A DNA stretch of 34,064 nucleotides from an uncultured SAR86 cluster bacterium (GCA_902517425.1 CABYCI010000011.1:1-34064), one strand, 5' to 3'. Positions 23,320 to 32,326 are shown, counted from the stretch's first letter. Notes: generated from the sequence alone by a model not told the origin. Translations and numbers: made by a program.

Positions 23320-24161
23320 TTATCTACTTTAAGTGACCTTTGACTGTCAGCAATATTGTATAAATGTTCTTGTGCTTCTGGTTTTAGCTGAGCTACCCCC
23401 ATTGTCAAAACATCAATAATAGCTGTATAAGCAATTCTAGATGTTACTGGTTTTGATATTCGATTATTTATACCTACATCAATAGTCAATGGAAAATCAC
23501 AAACATTTGCTAGTGGAGTATTACCAGGCATTATTCCAATAACTTTGACTCCATTTTTTCTAACAATTTTTACACTATCTATTAAAGCAGCAGTTGTTCC
23601 TGATTGAGAAATTGCAACTACAACATCATTTTTTTCTAAAGAATTTGCTGACATGAATTGAAGATGAGGGTCTGAAATATACGATGAAGGAATTTTTAAT
23701 CTAAAAAATTTATGCTGTCCATCCATAGCAACAGGGGCTGAACCTCCAAAAGCATAAAATTCAACTCTTTCTGCATTTACCAAAGTTTCTATAGCACTCT
23801 CTAATATATCTTGATCAATTTGAGATCTAACATTAAGAATCTCACTAATGGTGGTATCAAAGACTTTTTCACATAACTCATGAATAGAGTCATCTTCTTT
23901 TATTTCGTACATAACAAAGTAATCGTCAGCCGCTAGTTGCTGAGATAAATTAATTTTTAGATCCTGAAATCCAGTAAAACCTATAGCTTTACAAAACCTT
24001 ATGAGCGTTGGCTCGCTGATTCCCATAGCTTCAGAAGCCTCCGCTGTTTTCATAGTAATAATAGATTTAGGATCCTTAAGGACAAATTCACCAACGACCT
24101 TTTCAGATTTTCTTAAATCAGGAAGTGAATTTTTAATTTGTCTCAATAATTTTGTCGACAT
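23316..24161 (-). CDS. MurR/RpiR family transcriptional regulator, HexR-like
   Basis: An N-terminal HTH_6 domain (LLRQIKNSLPDLRKSEKVVGEFVLKDP ... AEASEAMGISEPTLIRFCKAIGFTGFQDLKINLSQQLA, residues ~1-77) is followed by a SIS sugar-phosphate-binding domain (residues ~125-260: VEFYAFGGSAPVAMDGQHKFFRL, VVVAISQSGTTAALIDSVKI). Length (281 aa) and the KSEKVV...SEPTLIRFCKAIG pattern fit HexR, the gammaproteobacterial regulator of central carbon metabolism that responds to 2-keto-3-deoxy-6-phosphogluconate. No target sugar genes lie nearby, as expected for a global regulator. A palindrome immediately before its start may be an autoregulatory operator. Confidence 0.85.
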   Translation of the reverse strand: MSTKLLRQIKNSLPDLRKSEKVVGEFVLKDPKSIITMKTAEASEAMGISEPTLIRFCKAIGFTGFQDLKINLSQQLAADDYFVMYEIKEDDSIHELCEKVFDTTISEILNVRSQIDQDILESAIETLVNAERVEFYAFGGSAPVAMDGQHKFFRLKIPSSYISDPHLQFMSANSLEKNDVVVAISQSGTTAALIDSVKIVRKNGVKVIGIMPGNTPLANVCDFPLTIDVGINNRISKPVTSRIAYTAIIDVLTMGVAQLKPEAQEHLYNIADSQRSLKVDN

Positions 24162-24164
24162 AAG

Positions 24165-24179
24165 GTTAGAATATCTAAC
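24165..24179. promoter_or_regulatory. Candidate operator palindrome between hexR-like and uvrD genes
   Basis: GTTAGA-ATA-TCTAAC, 6-bp perfect arms, located 4 nt before the hexR-like start codon and 25 nt before uvrD. It differs from the TGTAATTAAATTACA-like site known for enterobacterial and Shewanella HexR. Confidence 0.4.
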
Positions 24180-24203
24180 TTAACCAAAAAAATGAATCCC
24201 TAA

Positions 24204-26378
24204 ATGGATGTATCTCATATTTTAGACAATTTGAATGACGACCAAAGGAATGCTGTTACATCCGAAAAGCAGCATTTACTTGTTTTAGCAGGCGCTGGCT
24301 CTGGAAAAACTAGGGTATTGGTCCATAAAATTGCATGGGAAGTTGAGGCTTTAGGTGTTAATCCTTCTTCAATTATGGCAGTTACTTTTACCAACAAGGC
24401 TGCTAATGAAATGCGATCAAGAATAGAGTCTCTATTGCAGGCTCCAATGATAGATTCTTGGGTTGGAACTTTCCACGGCTTATCTCATAAACTCTTAAAA
24501 AGATTCCATAAAGAAGCAGGCTTATCCAGTGGATTTACTATTATAGATTCAGATGATCAGCTTCGAATTGTAAAAAGAATCTCTAAAGAATTTAGTTTAG
24601 ATGAAGCTACTTGGCCAGCACGACAAAGTCAGTGGCAAATAAATTCTTGGAAAGATGATGGACTTCGAAGTAATGGTGTAGACGATAAAGGAGACTTTTA
24701 TACAGAAACAGTTAAAAAGGTATACAAAGAGTATGAGGAGATTTGTCAAAGAGACCATTTAGTAGACTTCGGCGAGCTTTTATTAAAATCTTATGAATGT
24801 TTGTTAAATTCAAAATCTGTGAAAACTTTTTTTCAAACAAGATTCAAATCTGTCTTAATTGATGAGTTCCAAGATACAAATACGATTCAATATAAGTGGC
24901 TACAGGAAATTGCCTCTGACAAAGCAAATATAACTGCAGTTGGCGATGACGACCAATCAATTTATGGCTGGAGGGGTGCAAAAGTAGAACATGTAAACGC
25001 CTTTACTGAAGATTTTAAAGATACCGAAGTGGTTAGACTGGAGCAAAACTATAGGTCAACAAACATAATTCTCAATGCTGCAAATGCGCTTATTGGCAAT
25101 AATCAAGATAGACTTGGTAAAAACCTTTGGACAGAAAAAGTAGAAGGCGAACAAATAATTCTTTATCAGGCTTACAACGAACAAGACGAGGCTAGATTTA
25201 TTGCAGATATTTTAAAAGACTGGATGCATAAAGGTGGGGCATATGAGGAAGCAGCAGTTTTATATAGATCAAATGCTCAATCCAGAGCAATAGAAGAAGC
25301 CCTATTAAGATTAAGCATTCCTTATAGAATTTATGGAGGACTTAGGTTTTATGAAAGATTAGAAATAAAAAATGCGATAGCCTACTTAAAAGTTGTTTTT
25401 AATAACAACGATAACCCATCCTTTGAAAGATCCATTTCTAATCCTACGAGGGGAGTAGGAGAGAAGACCCTCGCAAAGATTCGAAATACTGCAAAACAAT
25501 TTAATTTATCTTACATAAAAGCATCGGCTAAATTGGTTGATGAAGGAACTATTGGCGGAAGAGGCGGTGCAGGACTAAGAGATTATTTAGAATTTATTGC
25601 CGGATGCAAATCTTTTATTGAAGAGAATTTATTATCAGAACTGATGGAACTCATTATTAAAGAAACTGGTTTGTACGCCTATCATGCAAAAGAGCCAGGA
25701 GAGAAGGGTAAAACTAGAACAGAAAATTTAGAGGAATTAATTACTGCCACCAAGAACTTTGAACAAAGCGTAAGTGAAGAGAAGACTAATCTAGAGATTG
25801 CTGAAAATTATTTAGATATTATTTCTTTAGATTCTGGAGATAGGCAAGCTTCAGAACATGATGATGCAGCTCAACTAATGACAATGCACTCAGCTAAAGG
25901 CTTAGAATTTAAATTAGTACTTCTTACTGGACTTGAAGAAAGTTTATTTCCTCATGGCAGATCGATGGAAAGCGCCTCTCAACTAGAGGAAGAGAGAAGG
26001 CTATGTTATGTCGCGATAACTAGAGCGATGGAAAAACTTTATATAACTCATGCTGAATCAAGAAGATTGCATGGTACAGATACCTTTAATCCTCCTTCAA
26101 GATTTTTGCGTGAAATACCAAAAGATCTTATCGACGAAATAAGGCCTAGAGCACAAACCAATATTCCTTATAATAGAAAAGACTTTAACGAAACAAAGAT
26201 GGAATTTGAGGAGGAAATTGGGATTTCATTAGGCCAGAAAGTTCTTCATAAGAAATTTGGTGAAGGTATTGTTTTAAATTATGAGGGCTCTGGAGATACC
26301 GCAAGAGTCCAAGTAAATTTTGATGACTCTGGAACAAAATGGTTAGTAATGGCATATGCAAATCTTGAAAAATTATAA
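24204..26378 (+). CDS. uvrD: DNA helicase II, UvrD
   Basis: SF1A helicase motifs occur in order: LVLAGAGSGKTRVLVHKI (Walker A), AVTFTNKAANEMRSRI (Ia), LIDEFQDTNTIQYKWL (Walker B), VGDDDQSIYGWRGAKVEHV (III), RLEQNYRSTNIIL (IV), MTMHSAKGLEFKLVLLTGLEESLFPH (V) and EEERRLCYVAITRAMEKLYIT (VI). It ends in a Tudor-like tail (GQKVLHKKFGEGIVLNYEGSGDTARVQVNFDDSGTKWLV), as in UvrD/PcrA. 724 aa compares with ~720 in E. coli. It unwinds DNA 3'-5' in nucleotide-excision and mismatch repair. The start codon directly follows a three-codon ATG AAT CCC TAA. Its stop shares a base with the next ATG (TAATG). Confidence 0.96.
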   Translation: MDVSHILDNLNDDQRNAVTSEKQHLLVLAGAGSGKTRVLVHKIAWEVEALGVNPSSIMAVTFTNKAANEMRSRIESLLQAPMIDSWVGTFHGLSHKLLKRFHKEAGLSSGFTIIDSDDQLRIVKRISKEFSLDEATWPARQSQWQINSWKDDGLRSNGVDDKGDFYTETVKKVYKEYEEICQRDHLVDFGELLLKSYECLLNSKSVKTFFQTRFKSVLIDEFQDTNTIQYKWLQEIASDKANITAVGDDDQSIYGWRGAKVEHVNAFTEDFKDTEVVRLEQNYRSTNIILNAANALIGNNQDRLGKNLWTEKVEGEQIILYQAYNEQDEARFIADILKDWMHKGGAYEEAAVLYRSNAQSRAIEEALLRLSIPYRIYGGLRFYERLEIKNAIAYLKVVFNNNDNPSFERSISNPTRGVGEKTLAKIRNTAKQFNLSYIKASAKLVDEGTIGGRGGAGLRDYLEFIAGCKSFIEENLLSELMELIIKETGLYAYHAKEPGEKGKTRTENLEELITATKNFEQSVSEEKTNLEIAENYLDIISLDSGDRQASEHDDAAQLMTMHSAKGLEFKLVLLTGLEESLFPHGRSMESASQLEEERRLCYVAITRAMEKLYITHAESRRLHGTDTFNPPSRFLREIPKDLIDEIRPRAQTNIPYNRKDFNETKMEFEEEIGISLGQKVLHKKFGEGIVLNYEGSGDTARVQVNFDDSGTKWLVMAYANLEKL

Positions 26379-27463
26379 TGAATAAAATTATTTCCTTATC
26401 TTTAATAATTCTAATAGCTGGCTGCTCCAGTGAAGCTATAAATGTTGAGACAACATCTATCGATAAAGATACAACATACAATTGGAGACTAGTTACTTCG
26501 TGGCCAAAGAATTATCCAGGACTTGGAATGGCACCAGAGCGTATTGCAGATCTTGTTGAAGAAATGAGCGATGGTCAAATGACAATAACTGTTTACGGGG
26601 CTGAAGAACAGGTTCCAGCATTTGGAGTATTTGATGCTGTTTCTAGTGGCTCTCATCAGATGGGTCATAGCGGAGGCTACTTTTGGAAAGGAAAAGTGCC
26701 TGCTGCACAATTTTTCACTAGTGTTCCTTTTGGATTAACAGCCGATGAAATAAATGCATGGGTCAACAGGGGCGGCGGTTTGGAGTTATGGAGAGAAATT
26801 TATGCTCCATTTAATATCTATCCAATCCCTGCAGGAAACACTGGAACTCAAATGTTTGGTTGGTTTAACAAAGAAATTAATTCTCTTGATGATATCAAAG
26901 GCCTCAAAATGCGTATTCCTGGTATTGGTGGCGAGGTATTAAAAGAAGCAGGTGGAATTCCAGTTACACTTCCAGGTGGAGAGCTTTTCACAGCACTTCA
27001 AACAGGAGTAATAGATGCAACTGAATGGGTTGGTCCATACAATGATCTGACCTTTGGCTTTCATCAGGCAGCAAAATATTATTATTATCCAGGGTGGCAT
27101 GAACCTGGCCCAATGCTTGAATTATTAATCAATATGGATGCCTGGAACTCTTTGCCAAAACATTTACAAGTTATTATTGAGACTGCTTCCAAAGCGGTGA
27201 ATCAAGACATGCTGGATGAATATTTAGCAAAAAATAATCAAGCACTTACGGAATTAGTTGATGTTCATGGCGTTGAGCTAAGAAAGTTACCAGATGATGT
27301 AATAGAAGAATTTAGAAAGATTTCTAATAAGATTCTTGATGACTTAGCCAAAGAAGATGAGTCTATTGCAAAGGTATATGATTCATATCTAAAATTTAAG
27401 AATAATGTATCTGCTTATCATCAAATCTCTGAAGATGCCTTTGTAGAATCAAGAAATAAATAG
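26378..27463 (+). CDS. dctP: TRAP transporter substrate-binding lipoprotein (DctP/TakP-like)
   Basis: The signal peptide ends in lipobox IAGC (Cys16), so the protein is membrane-anchored. The TRAP DctP fold is seen in VTSWPKNYPGLGMAPERIADLVEEM, GLKMRIPGIGGEVLKEAGG (with the conserved Arg that binds the substrate carboxylate) and GVIDATEWVGPYNDLTFGFHQAAKYYYYPGWHEPGPMLE. This last block is the hallmark of TakP/FcbT1-type proteins, which bind 2-oxo acids, lactate or mannitol-type/aromatic acids. A carboxylate substrate is therefore likely. It is coupled to uvrD by TAATG and to lipB by TAGTG. Its presumed permeases are 3.5 kb downstream on the other strand. Confidence 0.9.
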   Translation: MNKIISLSLIILIAGCSSEAINVETTSIDKDTTYNWRLVTSWPKNYPGLGMAPERIADLVEEMSDGQMTITVYGAEEQVPAFGVFDAVSSGSHQMGHSGGYFWKGKVPAAQFFTSVPFGLTADEINAWVNRGGGLELWREIYAPFNIYPIPAGNTGTQMFGWFNKEINSLDDIKGLKMRIPGIGGEVLKEAGGIPVTLPGGELFTALQTGVIDATEWVGPYNDLTFGFHQAAKYYYYPGWHEPGPMLELLINMDAWNSLPKHLQVIIETASKAVNQDMLDEYLAKNNQALTELVDVHGVELRKLPDDVIEEFRKISNKILDDLAKEDESIAKVYDSYLKFKNNVSAYHQISEDAFVESRNK

Positions 27464-28065
27464 TGCTTGAAGACTTAACTTTTAAATATCTTGGTGTTGT
27501 TAATTACCATGAAACATTAGATTTAATGAAATCTCATATACAAAGTGAGAATTTCACTAATGAGATTTGGTTGCTTGAACATCCACCAATATTCACTCTT
27601 GGAACAGCAGCAGATAGAAGCCACATCTTAAATGCAAAAAAGATTCCAGTTGTTCAATCAGATAGAGGAGGAGAGGTGACCTACCATGGGCCTGGCCAAC
27701 TAGTTATCTATTTCTTACTCGATATAAAAAAATTAGATTTTAGTCCAAAGAAATTAGTCTTAACCATACAAAATTTTATTAAAGATTTACTTAAACAAGT
27801 TTCAATTGACTGTAATTTTGTTGAGGGTGCGCCTGGGGTATATGTAGATAAAAAGAAAATTGCCTCTATCGGGTTAAGAATTTCAAAAGGGAAAACTTAC
27901 CATGGCATTAGTCTTAATTTTGATATGGACCTTTCACCATTCAAACAAATCAACCCATGTGGCTATGAAGGTCTTGAGGTTACACAGATAAAAGATTTAA
28001 ATAAAGATATATCTAAATTACAATTAGAGAAATTAGTAATAGATTTACTAAGAAATATTTTTTAA
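27463..28065 (+). CDS. lipB: Octanoyl-ACP:protein transferase LipB
   Basis: LipB pattern: [63 protein letters not shown] (catalytic Lys), [31 protein letters not shown] (catalytic Cys). It transfers octanoate from octanoyl-ACP to the lipoyl domains of 2-oxoacid dehydrogenases and GcvH. The GTG start at 27463 shares a base with the preceding TAG stop. 200 aa, slightly shorter than E. coli LipB. lipA follows 2 bp later, completing the de novo lipoylation pathway. Confidence 0.96.
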   Translation: MLEDLTFKYLGVVNYHETLDLMKSHIQSENFTNEIWLLEHPPIFTLGTAADRSHILNAKKIPVVQSDRGGEVTYHGPGQLVIYFLLDIKKLDFSPKKLVLTIQNFIKDLLKQVSIDCNFVEGAPGVYVDKKKIASIGLRISKGKTYHGISLNFDMDLSPFKQINPCGYEGLEVTQIKDLNKDISKLQLEKLVIDLLRNIF

Positions 28066-28067
28066 TC

Positions 28068-29030
28068 ATGGAAATAATTACTACAACGAAGATAACCAAT
28101 AGAGATGGCATCAAAGCTATTAAAAATGGTCAAAAATTTAATAAGTATGCTGATATTCCAACACCTAAGAAACCTAGCTGGCTCAAAGTAAAAGCAGAAT
28201 TCAATCCAAATTTTCACAAAGTAAAAGAACAAGTCCAAAGCAAACAACTTTATACAGTTTGTGAGGAAGCTCACTGCCCAAACATAAGTGAGTGCTGGTC
28301 TGCAGGAACAGCAACTTTTATGTTGATGGGATCGGTATGCACAAGAGCTTGCAAGTTTTGCTCAGTCGATACTGGAAATCCTAACGGATGGCTCGATAAG
28401 GATGAGCCAATGAATACTGCTAAGGCTGTTGAGATAATGAAACTCAAATACGTTGTCTTAACATCTGTAAACAGAGATGACCTTCCTGATGGAGGAGCTC
28501 AGCATTTTGCTGATACAGTAAAACTAATAAAAGAATTAAATCCAAATACTGCTGTTGAAGCATTAACACCAGATTTTAAAGGCCTGTCATCTTCGATAGA
28601 TACTTTAGTAAATTGTGGATTAGAAGTTTTTGCACAAAACATCGAAACGGTGGAAAGACTTACGCATCAAGTTAGAGATATTAGGGCAGGGTATAAGCAA
28701 ACATTAGATGTGCTAGCAGAATCAAAACACATTAATCCAAAAGTGCTTACTAAAACAAGTATCATTCTTGGCTTAGGAGAAACTGATTTGGAAATAGAAG
28801 AAACCATGGATGATCTGATTGCTAATAAAGTTGATATTTTAACCATTGGTCAATACTTAAGACCGACTATCAACCACCATCCAATTGAAAGATGGGTCAC
28901 ACCTGAAGAGTTTGAAAAATATAGAGAAATAGGATTAAAAAAAGGTTTTCTTGAGGTAATGTCAGGACCTATGGTTCGTTCTAGCTATAGAGCAGAAAGA
29001 GCCCTTGAAAAAAATAATGCAGGACTTTAA
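28068..29030 (+). CDS. lipA: Lipoyl synthase LipA
   Basis: A radical SAM enzyme with two [4Fe-4S] clusters: the auxiliary-cluster motif [13 protein letters not shown] and the SAM motif [11 protein letters not shown] (CxxxCxxC). Also present are [27 protein letters not shown] and the C-terminal RSSYRAE, whose Arg-Ser-Ser supplies the serine ligand of the auxiliary cluster. It inserts two sulfurs at C6 and C8 of protein-bound octanoate. 320 aa, complete. The 3' end overlaps the HXXEE gene by 14 nt. Confidence 0.97.
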   Translation: MEIITTTKITNRDGIKAIKNGQKFNKYADIPTPKKPSWLKVKAEFNPNFHKVKEQVQSKQLYTVCEEAHCPNISECWSAGTATFMLMGSVCTRACKFCSVDTGNPNGWLDKDEPMNTAKAVEIMKLKYVVLTSVNRDDLPDGGAQHFADTVKLIKELNPNTAVEALTPDFKGLSSSIDTLVNCGLEVFAQNIETVERLTHQVRDIRAGYKQTLDVLAESKHINPKVLTKTSIILGLGETDLEIEETMDDLIANKVDILTIGQYLRPTINHHPIERWVTPEEFEKYREIGLKKGFLEVMSGPMVRSSYRAERALEKNNAGL

Positions 29031-29598
29031 CTCAGCTTTAAATTCTCCACTTGTATCGTTTATGGAAACTATTTTTATAGTAGCTTTTATTTTTTCATTC
29101 ACCTTAGCCTGGTATTTATATAAAAATAAAAGTAACTACCTAATAACTGCCCTTCCTTTATTTGTTCTTGCTTCTCACCAACTTGAAGAATATGTTCTAT
29201 CCCCCTTGATGTTAGAAGATAAATATCATTTTTTAGAATGGGCCTATAGATCTGGAGTTTATATTTCTCCCATCGAAGTAGTTACAATTAATACAGTTCC
29301 CTATCTTTTATTGCCATTATTATTCCTTATAAAACCATCAACAAAAATATTTGCCATTTTGTTTTTATTTAATTCTTCTTTAATGCTTTCAAATGGAATG
29401 TTTCATATAGGCCTAGCAACAGCCCAAACCGATTATAGTCCTGGCATGATAACTTCCTTATTACTTTTCATACCCCTATACATAAAATCACTTTCCCTAG
29501 CATCTAAAAACTCTTTGCCAATAAAAGCACAAATTGCATTAACAATATATGGCTCAATTGCTCACTTTTTAATGATTTGGCTGGTTAAAATACTTTAG
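29017..29598 (+). CDS. HXXEE domain integral membrane protein
   Basis: About six transmembrane helices. The name-giving motif is ASHQLEEYV (H-x-x-E-E), with [30 protein letters not shown] further on, which matches the conserved NxxxH...YSPG..T block of the family. Function is unknown; the conserved His/Glu residues at the membrane face suggest metal or ubiquinone-type chemistry, but this is an inference. I start at ATG 29017, overlapping lipA by 14 nt; the track's TTG at 29005 adds four residues. It is probably the last gene of the uvrD-dctP-lipB-lipA operon. Confidence 0.78.
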   Translation: MQDFNSALNSPLVSFMETIFIVAFIFSFTLAWYLYKNKSNYLITALPLFVLASHQLEEYVLSPLMLEDKYHFLEWAYRSGVYISPIEVVTINTVPYLLLPLLFLIKPSTKIFAILFLFNSSLMLSNGMFHIGLATAQTDYSPGMITSLLLFIPLYIKSLSLASKNSLPIKAQIALTIYGSIAHFLMIWLVKIL

Positions 29599-29616
29599 TT
29601 TTATAATTCCAATTGA

Positions 29617-30099
29617 CTAAAGGCTAGAATTTCTTATTAACTGTTCTCTTTTTTTAATATATTCTTCTTTAGTAATAGTACCATTCTCAAAAAGTAGATT
29701 TAATCTTCTTAAATTAGTTTGAAGGTCTAAAATTGGCTCATTTTTATCGAAACCCTCACAGCTTTTTGAAACAGCTATTCTATGAAGATGAATGTATCTT
29801 GCTTTAGCTGCATTTATCTCCACGTCATCCCCTTCAGTAAGATCCATAAAAAAGTACGGAAAAATAAGAAGACCACCTGCTGCTGCTAAACCAATATTTT
29901 TTTTCCATTTTCCTGTTTCATCTGATCTCAATTCATTACCAAACTGAGCAGCTGAATTAATTTTTGATGTTAGCTCTGAACATGTCAAGTTATAATCGCC
30001 TGACTGAACTACATCAACTGGTCTCGGAGGAGATCCAGCACAAGAGAATAAAACAAAAGAAAAAAAGAGGGCGACTTGCCACCCTCTAAATTTATTCAT
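29617..30099 (-). CDS. Lipoprotein with C-terminal SHOCT-like segment
   Basis: The signal peptide ends in lipobox LFSCAG (Cys20). A second hydrophobic stretch (IGLAAAGGLLIFPYFFM) lies mid-protein, followed by a helical region. The last 30 residues (NLRRLNLLFENGTITKEEYIKKREQLI) match the SHOCT pattern of short C-terminal oligomerisation modules. Cys residues (LTCSELTS, SKSCEGF) could pair. I start at ATG 30099 instead of the track's TTG at 30105, just after the TGA of the upstream lipoprotein (TGATAATG), so the two are translated together. The function is unknown. Confidence 0.75.
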   Translation of the reverse strand: MNKFRGWQVALFFSFVLFSCAGSPPRPVDVVQSGDYNLTCSELTSKINSAAQFGNELRSDETGKWKKNIGLAAAGGLLIFPYFFMDLTEGDDVEINAAKARYIHLHRIAVSKSCEGFDKNEPILDLQTNLRRLNLLFENGTITKEEYIKKREQLIRNSSL

Positions 30100-30101
30100 T
30101 A

Positions 30102-30485
30102 TCAATTAAATAAACCGGATTTATTTTGAACATCAGATTCTGACATAGAATTTCTCTTTACAGTGCCATCATCATTAAACAAAATGACCAATTCTTTTCT
30201 TGTTCCAGAAAAACTTGAACCAAACAAATTAACTAATGGTACATAATTGATTGCATCAGCCTTTAGATCATCTAATCTATATTTCCATATCTCCATACCG
30301 CCATCGGTAAATGTTGTTTCATATGGTGACCCATACATAGCTTTAATTTCAGCTTGAGTTGTAATATTGTTTATTATCTTAGTAGCAACAGAAGATTCTG
30401 TTTCCTCTTTAAGAGTCTGATTTCCTGTACTTGCGCATCCCGCAACAAAAATTATCAATGTAAATAATAGTATTATATTTTTCAT
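30102..30485 (-). CDS. SmpA/OmlA (BamE)-like small lipoprotein
   Basis: Lipobox VAGC (Cys17), then a short BamE-fold signature: ITTQAEIKAMYGSPYETTFTDGGMEIWKYRLDDL and ELVILFNDDGTVKRNSM (alpha-alpha-beta-beta-beta). It is 127 aa. True BamE assists the beta-barrel assembly machine, but many unrelated lipoproteins share the domain, so this is best called BamE-like. GGGAGG lies 5 nt before the ATG, the strongest ribosome site in the window. It heads a two-gene unit with the SHOCT lipoprotein. Confidence 0.78.
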   Translation of the reverse strand: MKNIILLFTLIIFVAGCASTGNQTLKEETESSVATKIINNITTQAEIKAMYGSPYETTFTDGGMEIWKYRLDDLKADAINYVPLVNLFGSSFSGTRKELVILFNDDGTVKRNSMSESDVQNKSGLFN

Positions 30486-30562
30486 TGTTTCCTCCCTATT
30501 TAGTTAAGCATACAGTAAAGTAAATATATTTAATATAATCTAGGACTATATATGTACATTAT

Positions 30563-30591
30563 TTGCACACATATAATGCAGAATATATATT
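30563..30591 (+). promoter_or_regulatory. Putative sigma70-type promoter of the DUF805 gene
   Basis: TTGCAC (30563-30568), 17-bp spacer, TATATT (30586-30591), about 21 nt before the ATG at 30613, with an AGAGAGG ribosome site between. The inverted repeat CATTAT/ATAATG (30557-30578) overlaps the -35 region. Confidence 0.4.
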
Positions 30592-30612
30592 CGTTAAGAG
30601 AGGTAAATTTAT

Positions 30613-30987
30613 ATGAATATGAAAGAAGCGTTTGTTTCGGTTTTTCTTAAGTGGAATAATTTTAGTGGAAGGGCGTGTAGAAGTGAGTTTTGGTACTTCT
30701 GCTTAGCTATTACTCTTATAAGTATAGTACTCACAATTGTTGAATACTCGACTGGCATGATGGATCCTGTAACCATGTTCGGACCTGTCAGCTTTTTATT
30801 TAACATCTTAGTTATTATTCCTTCAATATCTGTTACTTCAAGAAGAATGCAAGATAGAGGTATTTCTGGTTGGTGGCAGCTTTCCTACATAACACTTATT
30901 GGCTTGTTAGTTATAATTATTTTGTGCATGCTTCCTGCAAAAGAAGATGAAAATAAATGGGGAAAAAATCCTTTATTGGACTTGTAA
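30613..30987 (+). CDS. DUF805 membrane protein
   Basis: A 124-aa protein with the DUF805 opening FLKWNNFSGRACRSEFWYFCLAITL, two to three further helices, the RRMQDRGISGWW loop and a closing CMLPAKEDENKWGKNP, all family features. Inner-membrane protein of unknown function. It stands alone on its strand between two minus-strand units and has its own promoter-like sequence. Its stop is one base from the stop of the convergent TRAP permease gene. Confidence 0.88.
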   Translation: MNMKEAFVSVFLKWNNFSGRACRSEFWYFCLAITLISIVLTIVEYSTGMMDPVTMFGPVSFLFNILVIIPSISVTSRRMQDRGISGWWQLSYITLIGLLVIIILCMLPAKEDENKWGKNPLLDL

Positions 30988-30988
30988 T

Positions 30989-32326
30989 CTAGATAATTAG
31001 ATTTGGAAAAATAAGTACTAGGAAAAGTATAAGTAACTGAATAAATATAAAAGGAATGACACCTTTATATATTTCAGATGTTTGTATGCTTTCATCAGCA
31101 ACTCCCCTCAAATAAAATAACGAGAATCCAAAAGGCGGTGTTAAAAATGATGTTTGAAGGTTAATTGCAAACAATATAGCCAGCCATACTGGATCAAAGC
31201 CCATCATAAGAAGCGGCGGCGCTATTAAAGGCACTATTACATAGCAAATTTCTATAAAGTCTAAGATAAAACCTAACAAAAATATTACAAGCAATACAAA
31301 AATCAATGCAGTGTATGAGCCACCAGGTAGAGAACTAAATATAAGATTTATTAATTCGTCTCCGCCAACACCCCTAAAAATTAATGAAAATATTGAAGCG
31401 CCAATAAGAATAGTAAAAATCATGGTGGATACAACAGCAGTCTTTTCAGATGTTTCTTTGATAAAAGTTAGATTAATTTTTCTATTGATAAATGCTATTA
31501 CCAGTGCTCCAAAAGCTCCAATGGCTGCCGCCTCTGTAGGTGTAGCAATCCCAGCAAAAATTGATCCTAGAACAAGAAAAATTAAAGTAATAGGAAGTGC
31601 AAGAGTTTTAAATAAATCTATTTTATTAATGCGTTTTTCGTCTGAGTAATTTTTAATATTTAAATTAGTTTTATTTTTATAAATTGTGTAAAAAAGATAA
31701 CCAAGACAGATCAATATTCCTGGAACAATCGCACCTATAAAAAGATCACCCACTGTAACTGTTTGTTGAGAAAAGATACCCATATTGTTTTGAGCCCTTT
31801 GATAGGCATTTGACATAACATCACCCAAGAGAACCAAAGCAATGGATGGAGGTATGATTTGGCCTAACGTTCCTGTTGAGGCAACAAGACCTGCTGAAAA
31901 ACTTTTTTCGTATCCTTGGTTGATAAGAATTGGTAGTGACATAAGCCCCATAGTTACAACAGTTGCTCCAACGATACCTGTGCTAGCTGCTAAAAGAGCC
32001 CCAACAATTATTATTGATATTGATAAGCCACCTTTTGTTCTCCTAAAAGCAGTTGCCATGTTCTCTAACATTTTTGCTGCAATACCTGACTTTTCTAAAA
32101 TAGTTCCCATGAAGATAAATAGTGGCACTGCAAGCAAAGTAACATTATTCATAATGCCAAAAATTCTTATGGGTATGCTTTTAAAAATGGTTGGATCAAA
32201 TATTCCAAATGGGATACAGATCAATGCAAAGAGTATTGATACTCCTGCAAGGGTAAATGCAACAGGATAACCAATTAATAATGCGCCACATATTAATAGT
32301 AATAAAAGTAGGGGTATTAGTTCCAT
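30989..32326 (-). CDS. dctM: TRAP transporter large permease (DctM-like)
   Basis: A 445-aa polytopic protein with the TRAP large-subunit pattern: LIGYPVAFTLAGVSILFALI, TLLAVPLFIFMGTILEKSGIA, ASTGIVGATVVTMGLMSLPILINQGYEKSFSAGLVASTGTLGQIIPPSIALVLLGDV, GIATPTEAAAIGAFGALVIAF, LDFIEICYVIVPLIAPPL and LTPPFGFSLFYLRG. It forms the sodium-coupled ion-transporter core, acting with the small subunit encoded just upstream (10-nt overlap). The best partner binding protein in the window is the lipoprotein at 26378, as the FcbT/TakP-type systems use these three components. Confidence 0.93.
   Translation of the reverse strand: MELIPLLLLLLICGALLIGYPVAFTLAGVSILFALICIPFGIFDPTIFKSIPIRIFGIMNNVTLLAVPLFIFMGTILEKSGIAAKMLENMATAFRRTKGGLSISIIIVGALLAASTGIVGATVVTMGLMSLPILINQGYEKSFSAGLVASTGTLGQIIPPSIALVLLGDVMSNAYQRAQNNMGIFSQQTVTVGDLFIGAIVPGILICLGYLFYTIYKNKTNLNIKNYSDEKRINKIDLFKTLALPITLIFLVLGSIFAGIATPTEAAAIGAFGALVIAFINRKINLTFIKETSEKTAVVSTMIFTILIGASIFSLIFRGVGGDELINLIFSSLPGGSYTALIFVLLVIFLLGFILDFIEICYVIVPLIAPPLLMMGFDPVWLAILFAINLQTSFLTPPFGFSLFYLRGVADESIQTSEIYKGVIPFIFIQLLILFLVLIFPNLII

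Noticed and set aside
30986-31003. AATCTA-GATAAT-TAGATT inverted repeat at the DUF805/dctM junction as a bidirectional terminator
   Set aside because: The stem is six A/T-rich pairs and neither strand has a following T-run, so a functional intrinsic terminator is unlikely.
31842-32270. 142-aa plus-strand ORF opposite dctM
   Set aside because: Hydrophobic codons on one strand keep the other frame open; dctM motifs are intact on the minus strand.
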